Position numbers and translations under genes: made by a program. Shown in pieces: positions 17,538 to 26,705 of a stretch of DNA of 64,000 nt. Location: NCBI RefSeq assembly GCF_017551775.1, contig NZ_JAFZKX010000017.1, positions 33,492-97,491 on the forward strand, written 5' to 3'. Within the stretch, counting starts at the first letter, position 1; the number at the start of each line of letters is the position of its first letter. Under the pieces are notes generated by a model, which was not told where the DNA came from, did no database searches, and was given only the letters and a program-made list of their open reading frames with translations. This DNA comes from Fibrobacter sp. (lineage in GTDB: Bacteria; Fibrobacterota; Fibrobacteria; Fibrobacterales; Fibrobacteraceae).

Positions 17538-18676
17538 TAGACATCTTCCTTTGAAATGCTCTCACGCACAGTCAATTCGCTCTTTTGAGGATCACCCGCA
17601 AAAATATTACAACCCTCTTTTAAGAGAATCTCTTTCGCAATCCTGTCCGCGGCATCGGGCATCCCGAGGCCTTTAGCGGCGACCGCCATCGAACCAAGTT
17701 TATCAGAATCAGCAAGGAGGTTTTCCACCTTGTTCCACAAATCATTCGGCTCGCTGTCCAGTTCCACAAGGCATGCGCCCGCCTTCTCGACCACGCGGGC
17801 ATTGTGTTCCTGGTGGTTCGCCGTCGCATGCGGGAACGGAAGCAGAATCGAGGGTTTCCCGAAGGCGAGAATCTCGGCAAGGGCCGACGCACCCGCACGG
17901 CTGATGATCAGGTCGGCATGCTTCATGTAGGCATAGATTCCATCGAGGAACCCGCGGATAGCGATATTCGGTACATCGCCCACGCGAGCGGTGATGGCGT
18001 CCACGTTCTTCACGCCCACCTGCCACACGACACTCACGTCGTCACGGGCGGCAATCCGCTTGATGCTTTCTTCGATTTTAGCATTGATGCCGGCAGCACC
18101 CTGCGAACCGCCCACGATGAACACGGCCTTCTTGCCTTCCGCAAATTCGGCCGGACGGGGAAGCGAATCGCCATCGGGCAACTTGCGCACCGGGTTTCCG
18201 AACACCATGCACCTTCCCGCGGGGAAGAACTTCGCCGCATCTTCGGAAGACACGAAAATAGTCTTAGCGTAACGGGAACCGAACTTGTTCGCAACGCCGG
18301 CAACCGCATTCTGTTCTTGCAGGTAGACGGGAATGCCGAACGAACCCGCGGCAAGCACGATCGGGAGCGAAACGTAACCGCCGGTAGCGACGACCACATC
18401 GGGGTTCACCTTCTTCACGACGCTCTTCGCGCGCACCAGCGACTTCGAAAGCTTGAAGGGAAGCGCCAGGTTCTTGAGGAACGGCCCGCGGTGCAGCGGT
18501 TCGGCCGTGATGTATTCATAGGGCCAGTTGCCTGCCACCAGGCGTTCTTCCATAGAATCCTTACGGCCGGCAAACGTAATGTCCGCCACGCCCATTTTCT
18601 TGAGGCTCTCGGCAATAGCTACTGCCGGGAAGATGTGGCCACCGGTGCCACCGCATACAAACAGGAACTTTTTCAT
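17537..18676 (-). CDS. murG: UDP-GlcNAc--lipid I GlcNAc transferase MurG
   Basis: A 379-residue GT-B (GT28) glycosyltransferase that converts lipid I to lipid II on the inner face of the membrane. Motifs: N-terminal FVCGGTGGHIFPAVAIAESL, ATGGYVSLPIVLAAGSFGIPVYLQEQNAVAG, FIVGGSQGAAGIN, and C-terminal ADLIISRAGASALAEILAFGKPSILLPFPHATANHQEHNA, which is the donor-site signature. It overlaps ftsW by 4 bases (ATGA). Confidence 0.97.
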   Translation of the reverse strand: MKKFLFVCGGTGGHIFPAVAIAESLKKMGVADITFAGRKDSMEERLVAGNWPYEYITAEPLHRGPFLKNLALPFKLSKSLVRAKSVVKKVNPDVVVATGGYVSLPIVLAAGSFGIPVYLQEQNAVAGVANKFGSRYAKTIFVSSEDAAKFFPAGRCMVFGNPVRKLPDGDSLPRPAEFAEGKKAVFIVGGSQGAAGINAKIEESIKRIAARDDVSVVWQVGVKNVDAITARVGDVPNIAIRGFLDGIYAYMKHADLIISRAGASALAEILAFGKPSILLPFPHATANHQEHNARVVEKAGACLVELDSEPNDLWNKVENLLADSDKLGSMAVAAKGLGMPDAADRIAKEILLKEGCNIFAGDPQKSELTVRESISKEDV

Positions 18677-19875
18677 GTTTCAGTCCTCGCTATATCAAAT
18701 CCACCAAACGTATAGACGTTCGTGCGGTCTCCGCCCGAATACGCCTCGTCAATCTTCTTTCCGGTACCCGCCTTCGAAATGTTCAGCAAGATGCCGATGA
18801 ACAGTCCGGAAATAATCAGGTTCGTGCCGCCGAAGCTCAGGAAGGGCAGCGGCTGTCCCGTAGTCGGGCCCAGCCCCGTACTCACGCAGACATGCACGAT
18901 GAAATTCAAGAAAAGCGAAATAGTCAACGCCACCGAGAGGCACTTGCCAAATCGCGTCGGGCAGTTCCTCGCGATCTCGAAGCCCTGGTAGAAAATGACC
19001 GCAAACACACCGAGAACGGCAGCCGTCCCCAGGAACCCGAACTCTTCGCCAATCACGCTGTAAACCACGTCCTTGTGCGCCTCGGGCAAATAACCGAACT
19101 TCACGGAACCGTTTCCGACACCCGCACCGAAGAACCCGCCGTTTCCGAGAGCCTCCAGCGAGCGCTCCACCTGTTCAACGCCGTTCTTGTGTTCATCCGG
19201 ATTGAGGAACGCCCCGATACGGTTCGCCACATGGAATCCCTTTTCGGAGACCGCCGATTTCACAAGTAGGCCTATGATACCCACAAGCCCGTAGACGCCA
19301 AATCCGGCAGCAACATACTTCAGCCTCGCACCGGCGACAAACAGCATCGAAAGCATGATTCCGCAGAACATGATGAGCATGGAGTAGTTCGGCTGCAGCA
19401 CCAGCAATGCCGACACGATGACCAGCGGAACCGCGGGCTGCTTGAGACTGCACCTGATGGACTTGATATCGGCCCCGGCGTCGGACACCTTGGTCGCAAT
19501 CATCAGGATAAACCCGAACTTCATGATTTCGGAAGGCTGTATGCCCAGAATCCAGCGGTTTGCCCCCTTGATTGCAGTTTCAGGATGGAGCCATCCCTTG
19601 GCAATGGCCGCAAACGTGAGCGCGCAACCCAAGAAGAAGATGACGCGAGAGCCCTTCTTCCAGATGGAATAATCGACACGGGCACCGAAGAACATGGCGA
19701 CAAGGCAGGCGACCACCTTGGTGCAATGCTGCACCAGATAGTATTCCGGAGACCTGCCGTCAAGCACCGCACGCGGCGAAGTCGCCGTGTACACGACAAA
19801 TATGCCGAACACTATCAACAGCATCGTTGACAGCATCAGCAATTTGTTTACGCCTGTCGCCTGGGTGTTACTCAT
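18673..19875 (-). CDS. ftsW: SEDS peptidoglycan glycosyltransferase FtsW
   Basis: A 400-residue polytopic protein with about ten membrane helices. Family signatures are seen: TSPRAVLDGRSPEYYLVQH, GANRWILGIQPSEIMKFGFIL, the large loop with NPDEHKNGVEQVERSLEALGNGGFFGAGVGNGSVKFGYLPEAHKDVVYSVIGEEFGFLG, and GPTTGQPLPFLSFGGTNLI. It polymerises lipid II with the class B PBP FtsI. It starts 16 bases after murF; the mraY and murD genes usually found between these two are absent. Confidence 0.95.
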   Translation of the reverse strand: MSNTQATGVNKLLMLSTMLLIVFGIFVVYTATSPRAVLDGRSPEYYLVQHCTKVVACLVAMFFGARVDYSIWKKGSRVIFFLGCALTFAAIAKGWLHPETAIKGANRWILGIQPSEIMKFGFILMIATKVSDAGADIKSIRCSLKQPAVPLVIVSALLVLQPNYSMLIMFCGIMLSMLFVAGARLKYVAAGFGVYGLVGIIGLLVKSAVSEKGFHVANRIGAFLNPDEHKNGVEQVERSLEALGNGGFFGAGVGNGSVKFGYLPEAHKDVVYSVIGEEFGFLGTAAVLGVFAVIFYQGFEIARNCPTRFGKCLSVALTISLFLNFIVHVCVSTGLGPTTGQPLPFLSFGGTNLIISGLFIGILLNISKAGTGKKIDEAYSGGDRTNVYTFGGFDIARTET

Positions 19876-19891
19876 ATATTCCTAATCTCTA

Positions 19892-21280
19892 CTATTTCAC
19901 CTTCGCGGGAGTGAAGTTCATGAGGGCTTCCACCACCTGCTCCATTTTCATTCCGCGGCTGCCCTTCACCAAAAGCACATCGCCTTCAGAAACGACATCG
20001 CCGAGGAACTCGATGGCATCCTTCACGGAATCGAAGTGAAACGCATGCGCCATGCCGCGCTCTTCTGCGCCCTTGACAAATTCCTTCGCCTGTTCGCCCA
20101 CGGCAAGCAGGAGGTCAAAATTCATTTCCGGCACGAGCCTGCCGATTTCCCTGTGCAAATCCTTGCTAGCCGCGCCGAGTTCGAGCATGTCGCCCAGAAT
20201 CGCGATACGGCTACCCTGCACGTTCATGTTCCCGATGGTCTGGAGCGCCATGCGGGTAGAAGACGGATTCGCGTTGTAGCAATCCGAGACTATCTTGAAG
20301 CCGTTGCCCTTGCGGATTTCCATGCGCATGTTGGTCGCGCGGAAGTTCTTGAGCGCCTTCGCGATATCGGCCTTCGGCACGCGGAAAGCCGTACCCACGG
20401 CAATCGCCGCGAGCGCATTGTAAAGGTTATGGATTCCCGGGACTCCGAGTTCGAAATGCGTACGGCCGATGTAGAAGTCAGCGCAGGCATTCGCGTTCCA
20501 GGCAAGCTTTTCGGGCTTCACCATACCGCGGCGCACGCCGAAAGTCACCACCTTCATGTTCTTCGTCGAACGGACCTTGCAGAGGTGCGCGTCGTCCGCA
20601 TTCACGATAAGCGTTCCACCGGCCTTGAGACCGTCCTTGATGGTAATCTTCTCGTTGAACACGCCGTCCAGATCCTTGAGGCGTTCCAGGTGGCTAGCGC
20701 CGATATTGGTAATCACGGCCACGTCGGGTTCAGTAGCGAGCGAAAGCGGGCGGATTTCGTCCGGGCCGCTAGTGCCCATTTCGACGACGGCGGCTTCGTG
20801 GCTGTGCTTCAGCTGGAAAAGCGTCATCGGGACACCGATGTGGTTGTTAAAGTTTCCCTGCGTCGCATGGGTGTTGAACTTCATCGAGAGAACGGCCTTC
20901 GTCATCTCCTTGGTGGTGGTCTTGCCGTTGCTGCCGGTAATGGCGACCTTCTTCAGCTTGAAGAGGCGCTGGTAGCCCTTGGCGAGTTTCAGGAGAGCCT
21001 TGGTGGTATCGTCCACCGGGGCGTACATCTTGATGGCATTCTGTTCAACAGATTCCTGGTTCACTACACTCATCAGTGCACCATCCTTTTCCATTTGAGA
21101 AACAAACTTGTGCGCATCGAAACGTGCGCCCTTGATAGGCCAGAACACCACGCCCTTGGCCTTTTCGCGTGAATCCAGGCACAGATTCACCTTGCGCTTG
21201 AGAGTGCGGGCCGGGACGCCCACCGGGGCCGTCTCCAAAATGTCCAGCATCTCCTGAACTGTCAAATCAAGCTTCAGCAT
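19892..21280 (-). CDS. murF: UDP-MurNAc-tripeptide--D-Ala-D-Ala ligase MurF
   Basis: A 462-residue Mur ligase that completes the UDP-MurNAc-pentapeptide. Motifs: N-terminal DSREKAKGVVFWPIKGARFDAHKFV, ATP loop ITGSNGKTTTKEMTKAVL (about 115), MGTSGPDEIRPLS, TNIGASHLERL, and DCYNANPSSTRMAL with ILGDMLELG in the C-terminal domain, all typical of MurF. It overlaps the end of murE by 7 bases. Confidence 0.96.
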   Translation of the reverse strand: MLKLDLTVQEMLDILETAPVGVPARTLKRKVNLCLDSREKAKGVVFWPIKGARFDAHKFVSQMEKDGALMSVVNQESVEQNAIKMYAPVDDTTKALLKLAKGYQRLFKLKKVAITGSNGKTTTKEMTKAVLSMKFNTHATQGNFNNHIGVPMTLFQLKHSHEAAVVEMGTSGPDEIRPLSLATEPDVAVITNIGASHLERLKDLDGVFNEKITIKDGLKAGGTLIVNADDAHLCKVRSTKNMKVVTFGVRRGMVKPEKLAWNANACADFYIGRTHFELGVPGIHNLYNALAAIAVGTAFRVPKADIAKALKNFRATNMRMEIRKGNGFKIVSDCYNANPSSTRMALQTIGNMNVQGSRIAILGDMLELGAASKDLHREIGRLVPEMNFDLLLAVGEQAKEFVKGAEERGMAHAFHFDSVKDAIEFLGDVVSEGDVLLVKGSRGMKMEQVVEALMNFTPAKVK

Positions 21281-22698
21281 TCTTCCATTGCCTTCACCGC
21301 TTCTTCGCGGTCGTCAAAATGATGTTTCGTCTTGCCGACAATCTGGTAGTCTTCGTGACCCTTGCCGGCAATGACGAGCCAATCGCCGTCCTTCAGGGCT
21401 GCGCATGCCTTGCGAATCGCTTCGGCGCGGTCGGCAACTACGACAAACTTATCCGTACTCATGCCCGCACGCACATCTTCGATAATGGCGATCGGGTCTT
21501 CGGTACGCGGGTTATCCGAGGTGAGCCATGCCGTATCGGCAATCGTCTCGGCGATATGCCCCATAATCGGGCGCTTGGTGCGGTCGCGGTCACCACCGCA
21601 GCCGAACACCGTTGAAAGCTTTCCGCGGCAGAGCTTGCGGGCCGTCGTAAGCACGCGTTCCAGAGCGTCGGGCGTATGCGCATAATCGACGACCACATGC
21701 TTCCCGCCCCTGTTCCAAACCTTTTCGAAACGGCCGGGCACGCGCACGCTGGCAAGCGCCGCACGCATAGAGAGTTCCGGAATTTCAAGAGCGTTCGCCC
21801 AGGCGAGCACGAGCAACACGTTGTCCACGTTAAAGTCGCCGCACAGGGGCGTTTCGAACTTTTCCTTCGCCACCATCGGGAGCGTAAATTCAAGCCCGTT
21901 TTCGGTATTGACGACGCTTCCCTCGGGCTTCACGAAGGCCTTTACGTTCCCGAGTCTCGACACGGCAACCGCCTTGCGGCCTGCCGCCTTCATCTCGTCA
22001 TAAATCTGTTCGCCATGCGCATCATCGACATTCAGAACCGCAACGCCGTCTTCGGCAAGGTATTTCGTGAACAGGAGCTTCTTCGCTTCGAAATAGGCTT
22101 CCATCGTCTTGTGATAATCGAGATGGTCCTGCGTGAGGTTGCTGAACAGCGCGCTCCTGAACGAAATTCCGGCGACGCGGCCCTGATGCAGCGAATGGCT
22201 GGAAGTTTCCATCACGAGGTCGGTGCAGCCAGCGGCAACCGCCTTCGCGGCAAAGGCAAAGAGGTCCAGAAGGCCCGGGGTCGTGAGCGTCGCCGGCACC
22301 GACGAATCGCCAATCTTGTTCTTGATAGTCCCGAGCAGCGCGGTCTTCTTGCCGGCGGATTCGAGCATCGCGTTCATGAGGAAGGCGCTGGTCGTCTTCC
22401 CGTTGGTCCCGGTAACCGCATGGCACTTGAGTTTCGAGAACGGATCCTTGTAAAAGAGCTTCGCGGCTTCCAGGCGGGCGGCCTTCACGTCGGCCACCTG
22501 AATCCACTTGGAGGCAATCCCTTCGGGAGCCGCCTGCTCGCTCACTACCGCAACCGCGCCCGAGGCGACCGCATTGCGGGCGAATTCCTCGTAGCCTTCC
22601 GCAGGCATCGAGAAGAACAGGTCCTGCGCCTTCACGCGGCGGGAGTCATCGCAAAGTCCTTTCACATCCAAATTGCGCATCAAGCCTTCAGATATCAT
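21274..22698 (-). CDS. murE: UDP-MurNAc-tripeptide synthetase MurE (meso-DAP type)
   Basis: A 474-residue Mur ligase. Motifs: DSRRVKAQDLFFSMPAEGY, ATP loop AVTGTNGKTTSAFLMNAML, METSSHSLHQGRV, LTQDHLDYH, VVDYAHTPDALERVL, and the substrate signature TSDNPRTEDP. The DNPR tetrad marks meso-diaminopimelate specificity, so the peptidoglycan is predicted to be DAP-type. It overlaps ftsI by one base (ATGA-like junction) and murF by seven. Confidence 0.96.
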   Translation of the reverse strand: MISEGLMRNLDVKGLCDDSRRVKAQDLFFSMPAEGYEEFARNAVASGAVAVVSEQAAPEGIASKWIQVADVKAARLEAAKLFYKDPFSKLKCHAVTGTNGKTTSAFLMNAMLESAGKKTALLGTIKNKIGDSSVPATLTTPGLLDLFAFAAKAVAAGCTDLVMETSSHSLHQGRVAGISFRSALFSNLTQDHLDYHKTMEAYFEAKKLLFTKYLAEDGVAVLNVDDAHGEQIYDEMKAAGRKAVAVSRLGNVKAFVKPEGSVVNTENGLEFTLPMVAKEKFETPLCGDFNVDNVLLVLAWANALEIPELSMRAALASVRVPGRFEKVWNRGGKHVVVDYAHTPDALERVLTTARKLCRGKLSTVFGCGGDRDRTKRPIMGHIAETIADTAWLTSDNPRTEDPIAIIEDVRAGMSTDKFVVVADRAEAIRKACAALKDGDWLVIAGKGHEDYQIVGKTKHHFDDREEAVKAMEEC

Positions 22699-24644
22699 TA
22701 GCCTCTCTCCTTAAGCGTAAGCTTGCACGTCGTTCCCTTTTGGAGCAATTCCTCGGGCTTGGGCGTCTGCGCCACAACGCGGCCCTTGCCTTCGTATTCG
22801 ACATTCACGCGGATATTGCCCATAATTTCCATCGCGTCGCGCAAAGAAAGTCCCTTCAAGTCGGGCATCTTCGATGCCACCATCTCGCCGAGGGAAAGCA
22901 CGACGCCCGATTCCCCCGTCACATCCAGGTTCTGCGAAACCACGCGGACGCCGGCACCCGTGAAAGCCACCTTGCAGCCCTTATCCGAAGCGAGCTTCTT
23001 GGCAGCATCCGCGGTAAGGCCCATAAAGTCCACATCGCAGGGATTGCTCTTCTTCACCTGCGCGAGGTTGTACGATGCCGGAGAAATTTCCGGATGGTAG
23101 TAAATGCCTTCCATGATGCGACGGAAAATCGGACCCGCGGTAAGGCCGCCCACATGCTTGCCCTGCGGGTCGTCCACCAGCACCAGGCACACATAGCGCG
23201 TATTCTCGACAGGCGCAAGCCCGATGAACGAAGCCACCTGATGGTCGCGGTCGTATTTCTGAGTTTCCTGGTTGAACTTTTCGGCTGTACCCGTCTTGCC
23301 GCCGAAGAACACGTCGGGGAGCTTCTTGGACACGACCTTCTTAGCCGTACCGCTGTTCACCACGCGGAAGAGCATGGAGCGGATGGTCGCCGCCGTGCTT
23401 TCCGAAATCACGCGGCGCACTTCCGTAGGCTTGTTCTTCTCGACCACGTTCCCGTTGGCATCGACCCATTCGCGCACGATCATCGGTTCCATCAGCACGC
23501 CGCCGTTCGCAACCGCCGCATAGGCCATCGCCATCTGGATAGGCGTAACGGAAATCGCATGGCCAAAGCCCATCGTCTTGAGCGTACGGTCATCGCGCGT
23601 GAGCTCGTAGGGCATGAGCAGGCGGCCCTTTTCTTCGCCCTGGAAGTATTCCGAGGTCGGCATGCCGAACCCGAAATTGCGAGCCATAAAGTAAAGTTTT
23701 TCGGCACCGACTTCCGCGGCAATCTTCGCGAACACGATGTTCGAGGACTGCACCATCGCTTCCGACATGTCCATGTCACCGTAGACGTGCGTATCGCAAA
23801 TCTTCTCGGATTTCGGGTTCCATGTCCAGCAACGCCCTTCGTTCTCGAAAATGCGCGTCGGCGGCACAATCTTGTTTTCGAGGGCCGCGGCGGCGGTAAT
23901 CACCTTGAACGTCGATCCCGGTTCATACGAAAGCGAAACGATTTCGTTTTTCGACATGCGGCCCACGCCTTGCGTCTTGGAATTCGGGTCGAATGTCGGG
24001 TAGCTCGCCATGGCAAGGATTTCGCCGGTATAGGGTTCGACGACGACTGCGCTCGCGCTCTTCGCCTCGAACTCGTTCACGCCATCCTTCAGCGCCTTTT
24101 CCACAATCTCCTGCATGTTGCCGTCGATGGTCAACACGAGATTCAATCCGGGTTCGGCCTTTGCCACTTCGCGGGTACGCGCATATATTTCGCGCTTCAC
24201 GATAACCCTCACCTTCTTCACCGAGTCGCCCTCGGTCGAGGTGACAGTTTCCACCGCCTGGCCGTCAACGCCCACGCGGATTCCGCTAATACCGCTCAAC
24301 TTCGTGTCGAAAGTCCTTTCGAGGCCCATGTTCCCGTGGCCGTTGAAGTCGACCTTGCCCACCACCTGGCTCGCGAGCTGGCCATGCAAGAATATGCGGC
24401 TATAATCAATCTTGTTGGTGGTATCCCTGAAGTTGTCGGCAAGCACGACGCCGTTCCTGTCCATAATCCGACCGCGGTCGGCATAGACGTTGCGCGTGCT
24501 CGTCACCATGTTCTTGGCCTTGGTCTGGTACACTTCACGGTTCAGCACCTGGATGCTGAAGGTCTGCCACAAAAGCACACCGACAAGGCTCATCACGAGC
24601 CACTTGAGGAAGGCGAGCGGTTCTATCTTGATCTTATTGTTCAT
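22698..24644 (-). CDS. ftsI: Septal class B penicillin-binding protein FtsI with PASTA domains
   Basis: A 648-residue transpeptidase that cross-links septal peptidoglycan. It has an N-terminal membrane helix (about 13-30), then the class B pedestal (YADRGRIMDRNGVVLADNF). The transpeptidase motifs are S244-T-F-K247, S300-S-N302 and K450-T-G452. After about residue 530 come two PASTA-like repeats (DFMGLTADAAKKLASDKGCKV and MPDLKGLSLRDAMEIMG). Many Gram-negative FtsI proteins lack PASTA domains, so this resembles the Gram-positive or Bacteroidota type. Its position between ftsL and murE fits. Confidence 0.94.
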   Translation of the reverse strand: MNNKIKIEPLAFLKWLVMSLVGVLLWQTFSIQVLNREVYQTKAKNMVTSTRNVYADRGRIMDRNGVVLADNFRDTTNKIDYSRIFLHGQLASQVVGKVDFNGHGNMGLERTFDTKLSGISGIRVGVDGQAVETVTSTEGDSVKKVRVIVKREIYARTREVAKAEPGLNLVLTIDGNMQEIVEKALKDGVNEFEAKSASAVVVEPYTGEILAMASYPTFDPNSKTQGVGRMSKNEIVSLSYEPGSTFKVITAAAALENKIVPPTRIFENEGRCWTWNPKSEKICDTHVYGDMDMSEAMVQSSNIVFAKIAAEVGAEKLYFMARNFGFGMPTSEYFQGEEKGRLLMPYELTRDDRTLKTMGFGHAISVTPIQMAMAYAAVANGGVLMEPMIVREWVDANGNVVEKNKPTEVRRVISESTAATIRSMLFRVVNSGTAKKVVSKKLPDVFFGGKTGTAEKFNQETQKYDRDHQVASFIGLAPVENTRYVCLVLVDDPQGKHVGGLTAGPIFRRIMEGIYYHPEISPASYNLAQVKKSNPCDVDFMGLTADAAKKLASDKGCKVAFTGAGVRVVSQNLDVTGESGVVLSLGEMVASKMPDLKGLSLRDAMEIMGNIRVNVEYEGKGRVVAQTPKPEELLQKGTTCKLTLKERG

Positions 24645-24951
24645 AAGACCCTCCCTCGCCCTTGATTTTCACGGGAAGCGCATTCAGCCCGAGGCCGGTC
24701 TGCTCGGCATACCCGCGCAGGTGTTCCAGAGTGGACAGCTGGTTTATCTTCAGTTCCAGCCGCATCACGTCGCTTTCCAGGAAAACGACCTCTTCGGTGA
24801 GCTTGCGGTACTTGGAATAAAGGCTGTTGATACGGTTCTGGAGGTACAGAGGAGTCATGAGTCCCGAGACGACCGCGACAACGGCAAGCGAGACGATCAC
24901 GACGATCGCCTTGTTTGTCTTCGGCAGTGGTATCTTCTCGCTTACGCTCAT
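24634..24951 (-). CDS. ftsL: FtsL-like division protein
   Basis: A 105-residue bitopic protein: short cytoplasmic part, one membrane helix (about 16-35, IVVIVSLAVVAVVSGLMTPL), then a coiled coil (about 38-75, QNRINSLYSKYRKLTEEVVFLESDVMRLELKINQL). The family is very divergent, so the call depends on topology, size and position between rsmH and ftsI. FtsL forms the FtsQLB complex that activates FtsWI. It overlaps rsmH by 4 bases and ftsI by 11. Confidence 0.85.
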   Translation of the reverse strand: MSVSEKIPLPKTNKAIVVIVSLAVVAVVSGLMTPLYLQNRINSLYSKYRKLTEEVVFLESDVMRLELKINQLSTLEHLRGYAEQTGLGLNALPVKIKGEGGSYEQ

Positions 24952-25910
24952 ACTCGTTCGTAAACCCTCAGTTTCGCAGAGCGGGCCCTGCTGTTTTTCG
25001 CAATTTCTTCGTCCGTCGGCAGAATCGGCTTGCGATTGACCTTTTTAAGCTTCTGGTGGTTCCCGCCGCACATGCATACGGGCAAGTTCTCGGGACAGAT
25101 GCACGCCTTCTCGAATTCGGCGGCAGTCTCCTTGACGCAGCGGTCTTCCACGGAATGGTAGCTCATCACCACCAGGCGTCCGCCCACCTTGAGGCAATCC
25201 ACCGCAGCGCGCAGGCTGTCTTCAATTTCTTTCAGTTCCCCGTTCACTTCCATGCGGACAGCCTGGAACACTCGGGCCAGGAGGCCGTTCACTTCGCGGC
25301 GCTTGTCCGGGAAAACGGATTCCACTACAGATTTCACATCGTTCGGGAGTATAGCGCGGTCCTGCCTCTTGATATCCGCAGCCATTTCGACAAGGCGGGT
25401 AGCAAGCTTGAACGCCCTGTCCATATCTGCATTCTTGCGCAGTGCGGCGGCAAGTGTATCGGCATCCACGTTGCACATCCAATCCTGCGCAGAGACCCCT
25501 TCCCGGCGATCCATGCGCAGGTCGAGCGGGTTATTGCCAACGAAGGTGAACCCGCGTTCAGAATCATCAACCTGGTGGCTGCTGATTCCAAGATCATACA
25601 GAATACCATCCAGCGTACCGGCGGGGATTTCGTTCTTCAGTTCGCCAAAGCGCACCGGATGCACAATGAACTTCGGGGCTACTCCTGCAAGGCGCTTTGT
25701 CGCATAGGCCACGGCTTCTTCGTCACGGTCGAAGGCATGGAGCGTCCCCGAGGAATTTAATTTGTTTGCAATTGCGTAGGAATGTCCGCCTCCACCGAGG
25801 GTGCAGTCCGCATAGGTGCCGTCAGCCTTGAGGTTCAGTGCCTCCAGGCATTCCGGAAGCATTACGGGAGCATGATAGAAAGCGCTTTCGTCAACGATTG
25901 ACATCGCCAC
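24948..25910 (-). CDS. rsmH: 16S rRNA (cytosine(1402)-N(4))-methyltransferase RsmH
   Basis: A 320-residue SAM-dependent enzyme. Motifs: N-terminal HAPVMLPECLEALNLKADGTYADCTLGGGGHS (SAM loop), FDRDEEAV, YDLGISSHQVDDSERGFTF, and DLRMDRREGVSAQDWMCN. The C-terminal region has GGRLVVMSYHSVEDR and a Cys-bearing stretch, then KPILPTDEEIAKNSRARSAKLRVYERV. It methylates C1402 of 16S rRNA at the decoding site. It overlaps mraZ by 20 bases. Confidence 0.96.
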   Translation of the reverse strand: MAMSIVDESAFYHAPVMLPECLEALNLKADGTYADCTLGGGGHSYAIANKLNSSGTLHAFDRDEEAVAYATKRLAGVAPKFIVHPVRFGELKNEIPAGTLDGILYDLGISSHQVDDSERGFTFVGNNPLDLRMDRREGVSAQDWMCNVDADTLAAALRKNADMDRAFKLATRLVEMAADIKRQDRAILPNDVKSVVESVFPDKRREVNGLLARVFQAVRMEVNGELKEIEDSLRAAVDCLKVGGRLVVMSYHSVEDRCVKETAAEFEKACICPENLPVCMCGGNHQKLKKVNRKPILPTDEEIAKNSRARSAKLRVYERV

Positions 25911-26367
25911 CCTCCGTCAAGCTTTCTCCGTAGAACGCGGCATCGAATGCAGCAATATCTTCACTTGTCTGCAAACCATACTTGGCATTGAAGCGTTCAG
26001 GATTCCATAGTTCGAGAGTTTTACCGCTAGCTTGTACGTAAAGGACTTCGCCCTTTAGACCAGCATACTCCAGCAAAGCCTTGGGAAGTAAAATGCGGTT
26101 CTGGCCATCCAACTCCACTACAGTGGGGTGCAGGCCTCTCCGAACTAGGTCGGCTTGACGGCGGTCGGACCGGCAGTCCAGGTCCGCCATGAACTTTTCG
26201 TATTCGGGCACGGTAAAGAACCTCAGGGTTTGATCGGGGCCACGCGTGACCACGAACTCATTCCCGTCGGTTCCCAACAGCTGACGACGGAATTCCCTGG
26301 GGAAGGAAGTCCTTCCCTTTCCATCGATAGCCGTTTGGGCCTGACCTATGAAAGACGTAAAGTTCAT
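25891..26367 (-). CDS. mraZ: Transcriptional regulator MraZ
   Basis: A 158-residue protein with two AbrB-like MraZ repeats. The first holds AIDGKGRTSFPREFRRQLL, the second ELDGQNRILLPKALLEYAGLKGEVLYVQ, both with the DxxGR-like core. MraZ binds repeated GTGG-type boxes upstream of its own operon and controls the dcw cluster. Three such boxes are seen here upstream. I prefer the ATG at 26367 (MNFTSFIGQ); a GTG at 26382 is also in frame, but it abuts the -10. Confidence 0.95.
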   Translation of the reverse strand: MNFTSFIGQAQTAIDGKGRTSFPREFRRQLLGTDGNEFVVTRGPDQTLRFFTVPEYEKFMADLDCRSDRRQADLVRRGLHPTVVELDGQNRILLPKALLEYAGLKGEVLYVQASGKTLELWNPERFNAKYGLQTSEDIAAFDAAFYGESLTEGGDVNR

Positions 26368-26382
26368 ACTAGTTTTTGACAC

Positions 26383-26423
26383 ATTTTACCACAACACTAT
26401 CAAATCTACCCACTTTCTACCAC
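26383..26423 (-). promoter_or_regulatory. MraZ-box repeats overlapping the dcw promoter
   Basis: On the minus strand the boxes are GTGGTAG (26417-26423), AAGTGGGTAG (26406-26415) and GTGGTA (26387-26392). The first two start 10 bases apart and the third about two turns further on. The third runs into TAAAAT (26383-26388), a likely -10 about 15 bases before the ATG. The known MraZ site is a set of direct GTGG-type repeats with about 10-bp period, so this fits autorepression of the whole cluster. Confidence 0.75.
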
Positions 26424-26693
26424 CTTGGCAAGAGATAAGTCCGATTTTCACACTCGAAGCATACAAAAAACATACTTCGACCCCTAGTCCGGCGTAATTT
26501 TAGTGAACATTTGTTCACGTTTTTGTAAAAAGCACTATATAATAGCACCTATATGAAACGCTACCGACACCATTTCAGCCCGAAAAAACATATTCCAGAG
26601 AGTTTCATCACGCGATTTTCCCATTAGTCGGCTTTTCGAGATAGCTCATCTTTTTTTCCAAGCATCATTAGACTTTTTCCATAATTTGTTTGT
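26424..26693. promoter_or_regulatory. Divergent intergenic region between mraZ and a barrel gene, with a 16-bp inverted repeat
   Basis: About 320 bases separate mraZ from the plus-strand gene at 26706. Besides the MraZ boxes this region holds the perfect inverted repeat GTGAACATTTGTTCAC (26503-26518), an operator-like dyad. It also has the looser dyad CGAAG...CTTCG (26455-26479). No ORF or RNA gene was recognised in the rest, which is AT-rich. Confidence 0.55.
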
Positions 26694-26699
26694 TATATT
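26694..26699 (+). promoter_or_regulatory. -10 box (TATATT) placed for a leaderless start
   Basis: TATATT ends 6 bases before the ATG at 26706; no Shine-Dalgarno sequence lies between. Confidence 0.5.
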
Positions 26700-26705
26700 A
26701 TTGAC

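Noticed and set aside
22740..24665. 641-codon open frame antisense to ftsI
   Set aside because: The ftsI frame carries all penicillin-binding motifs; the opposite frame is His/Arg-rich and matches nothing.
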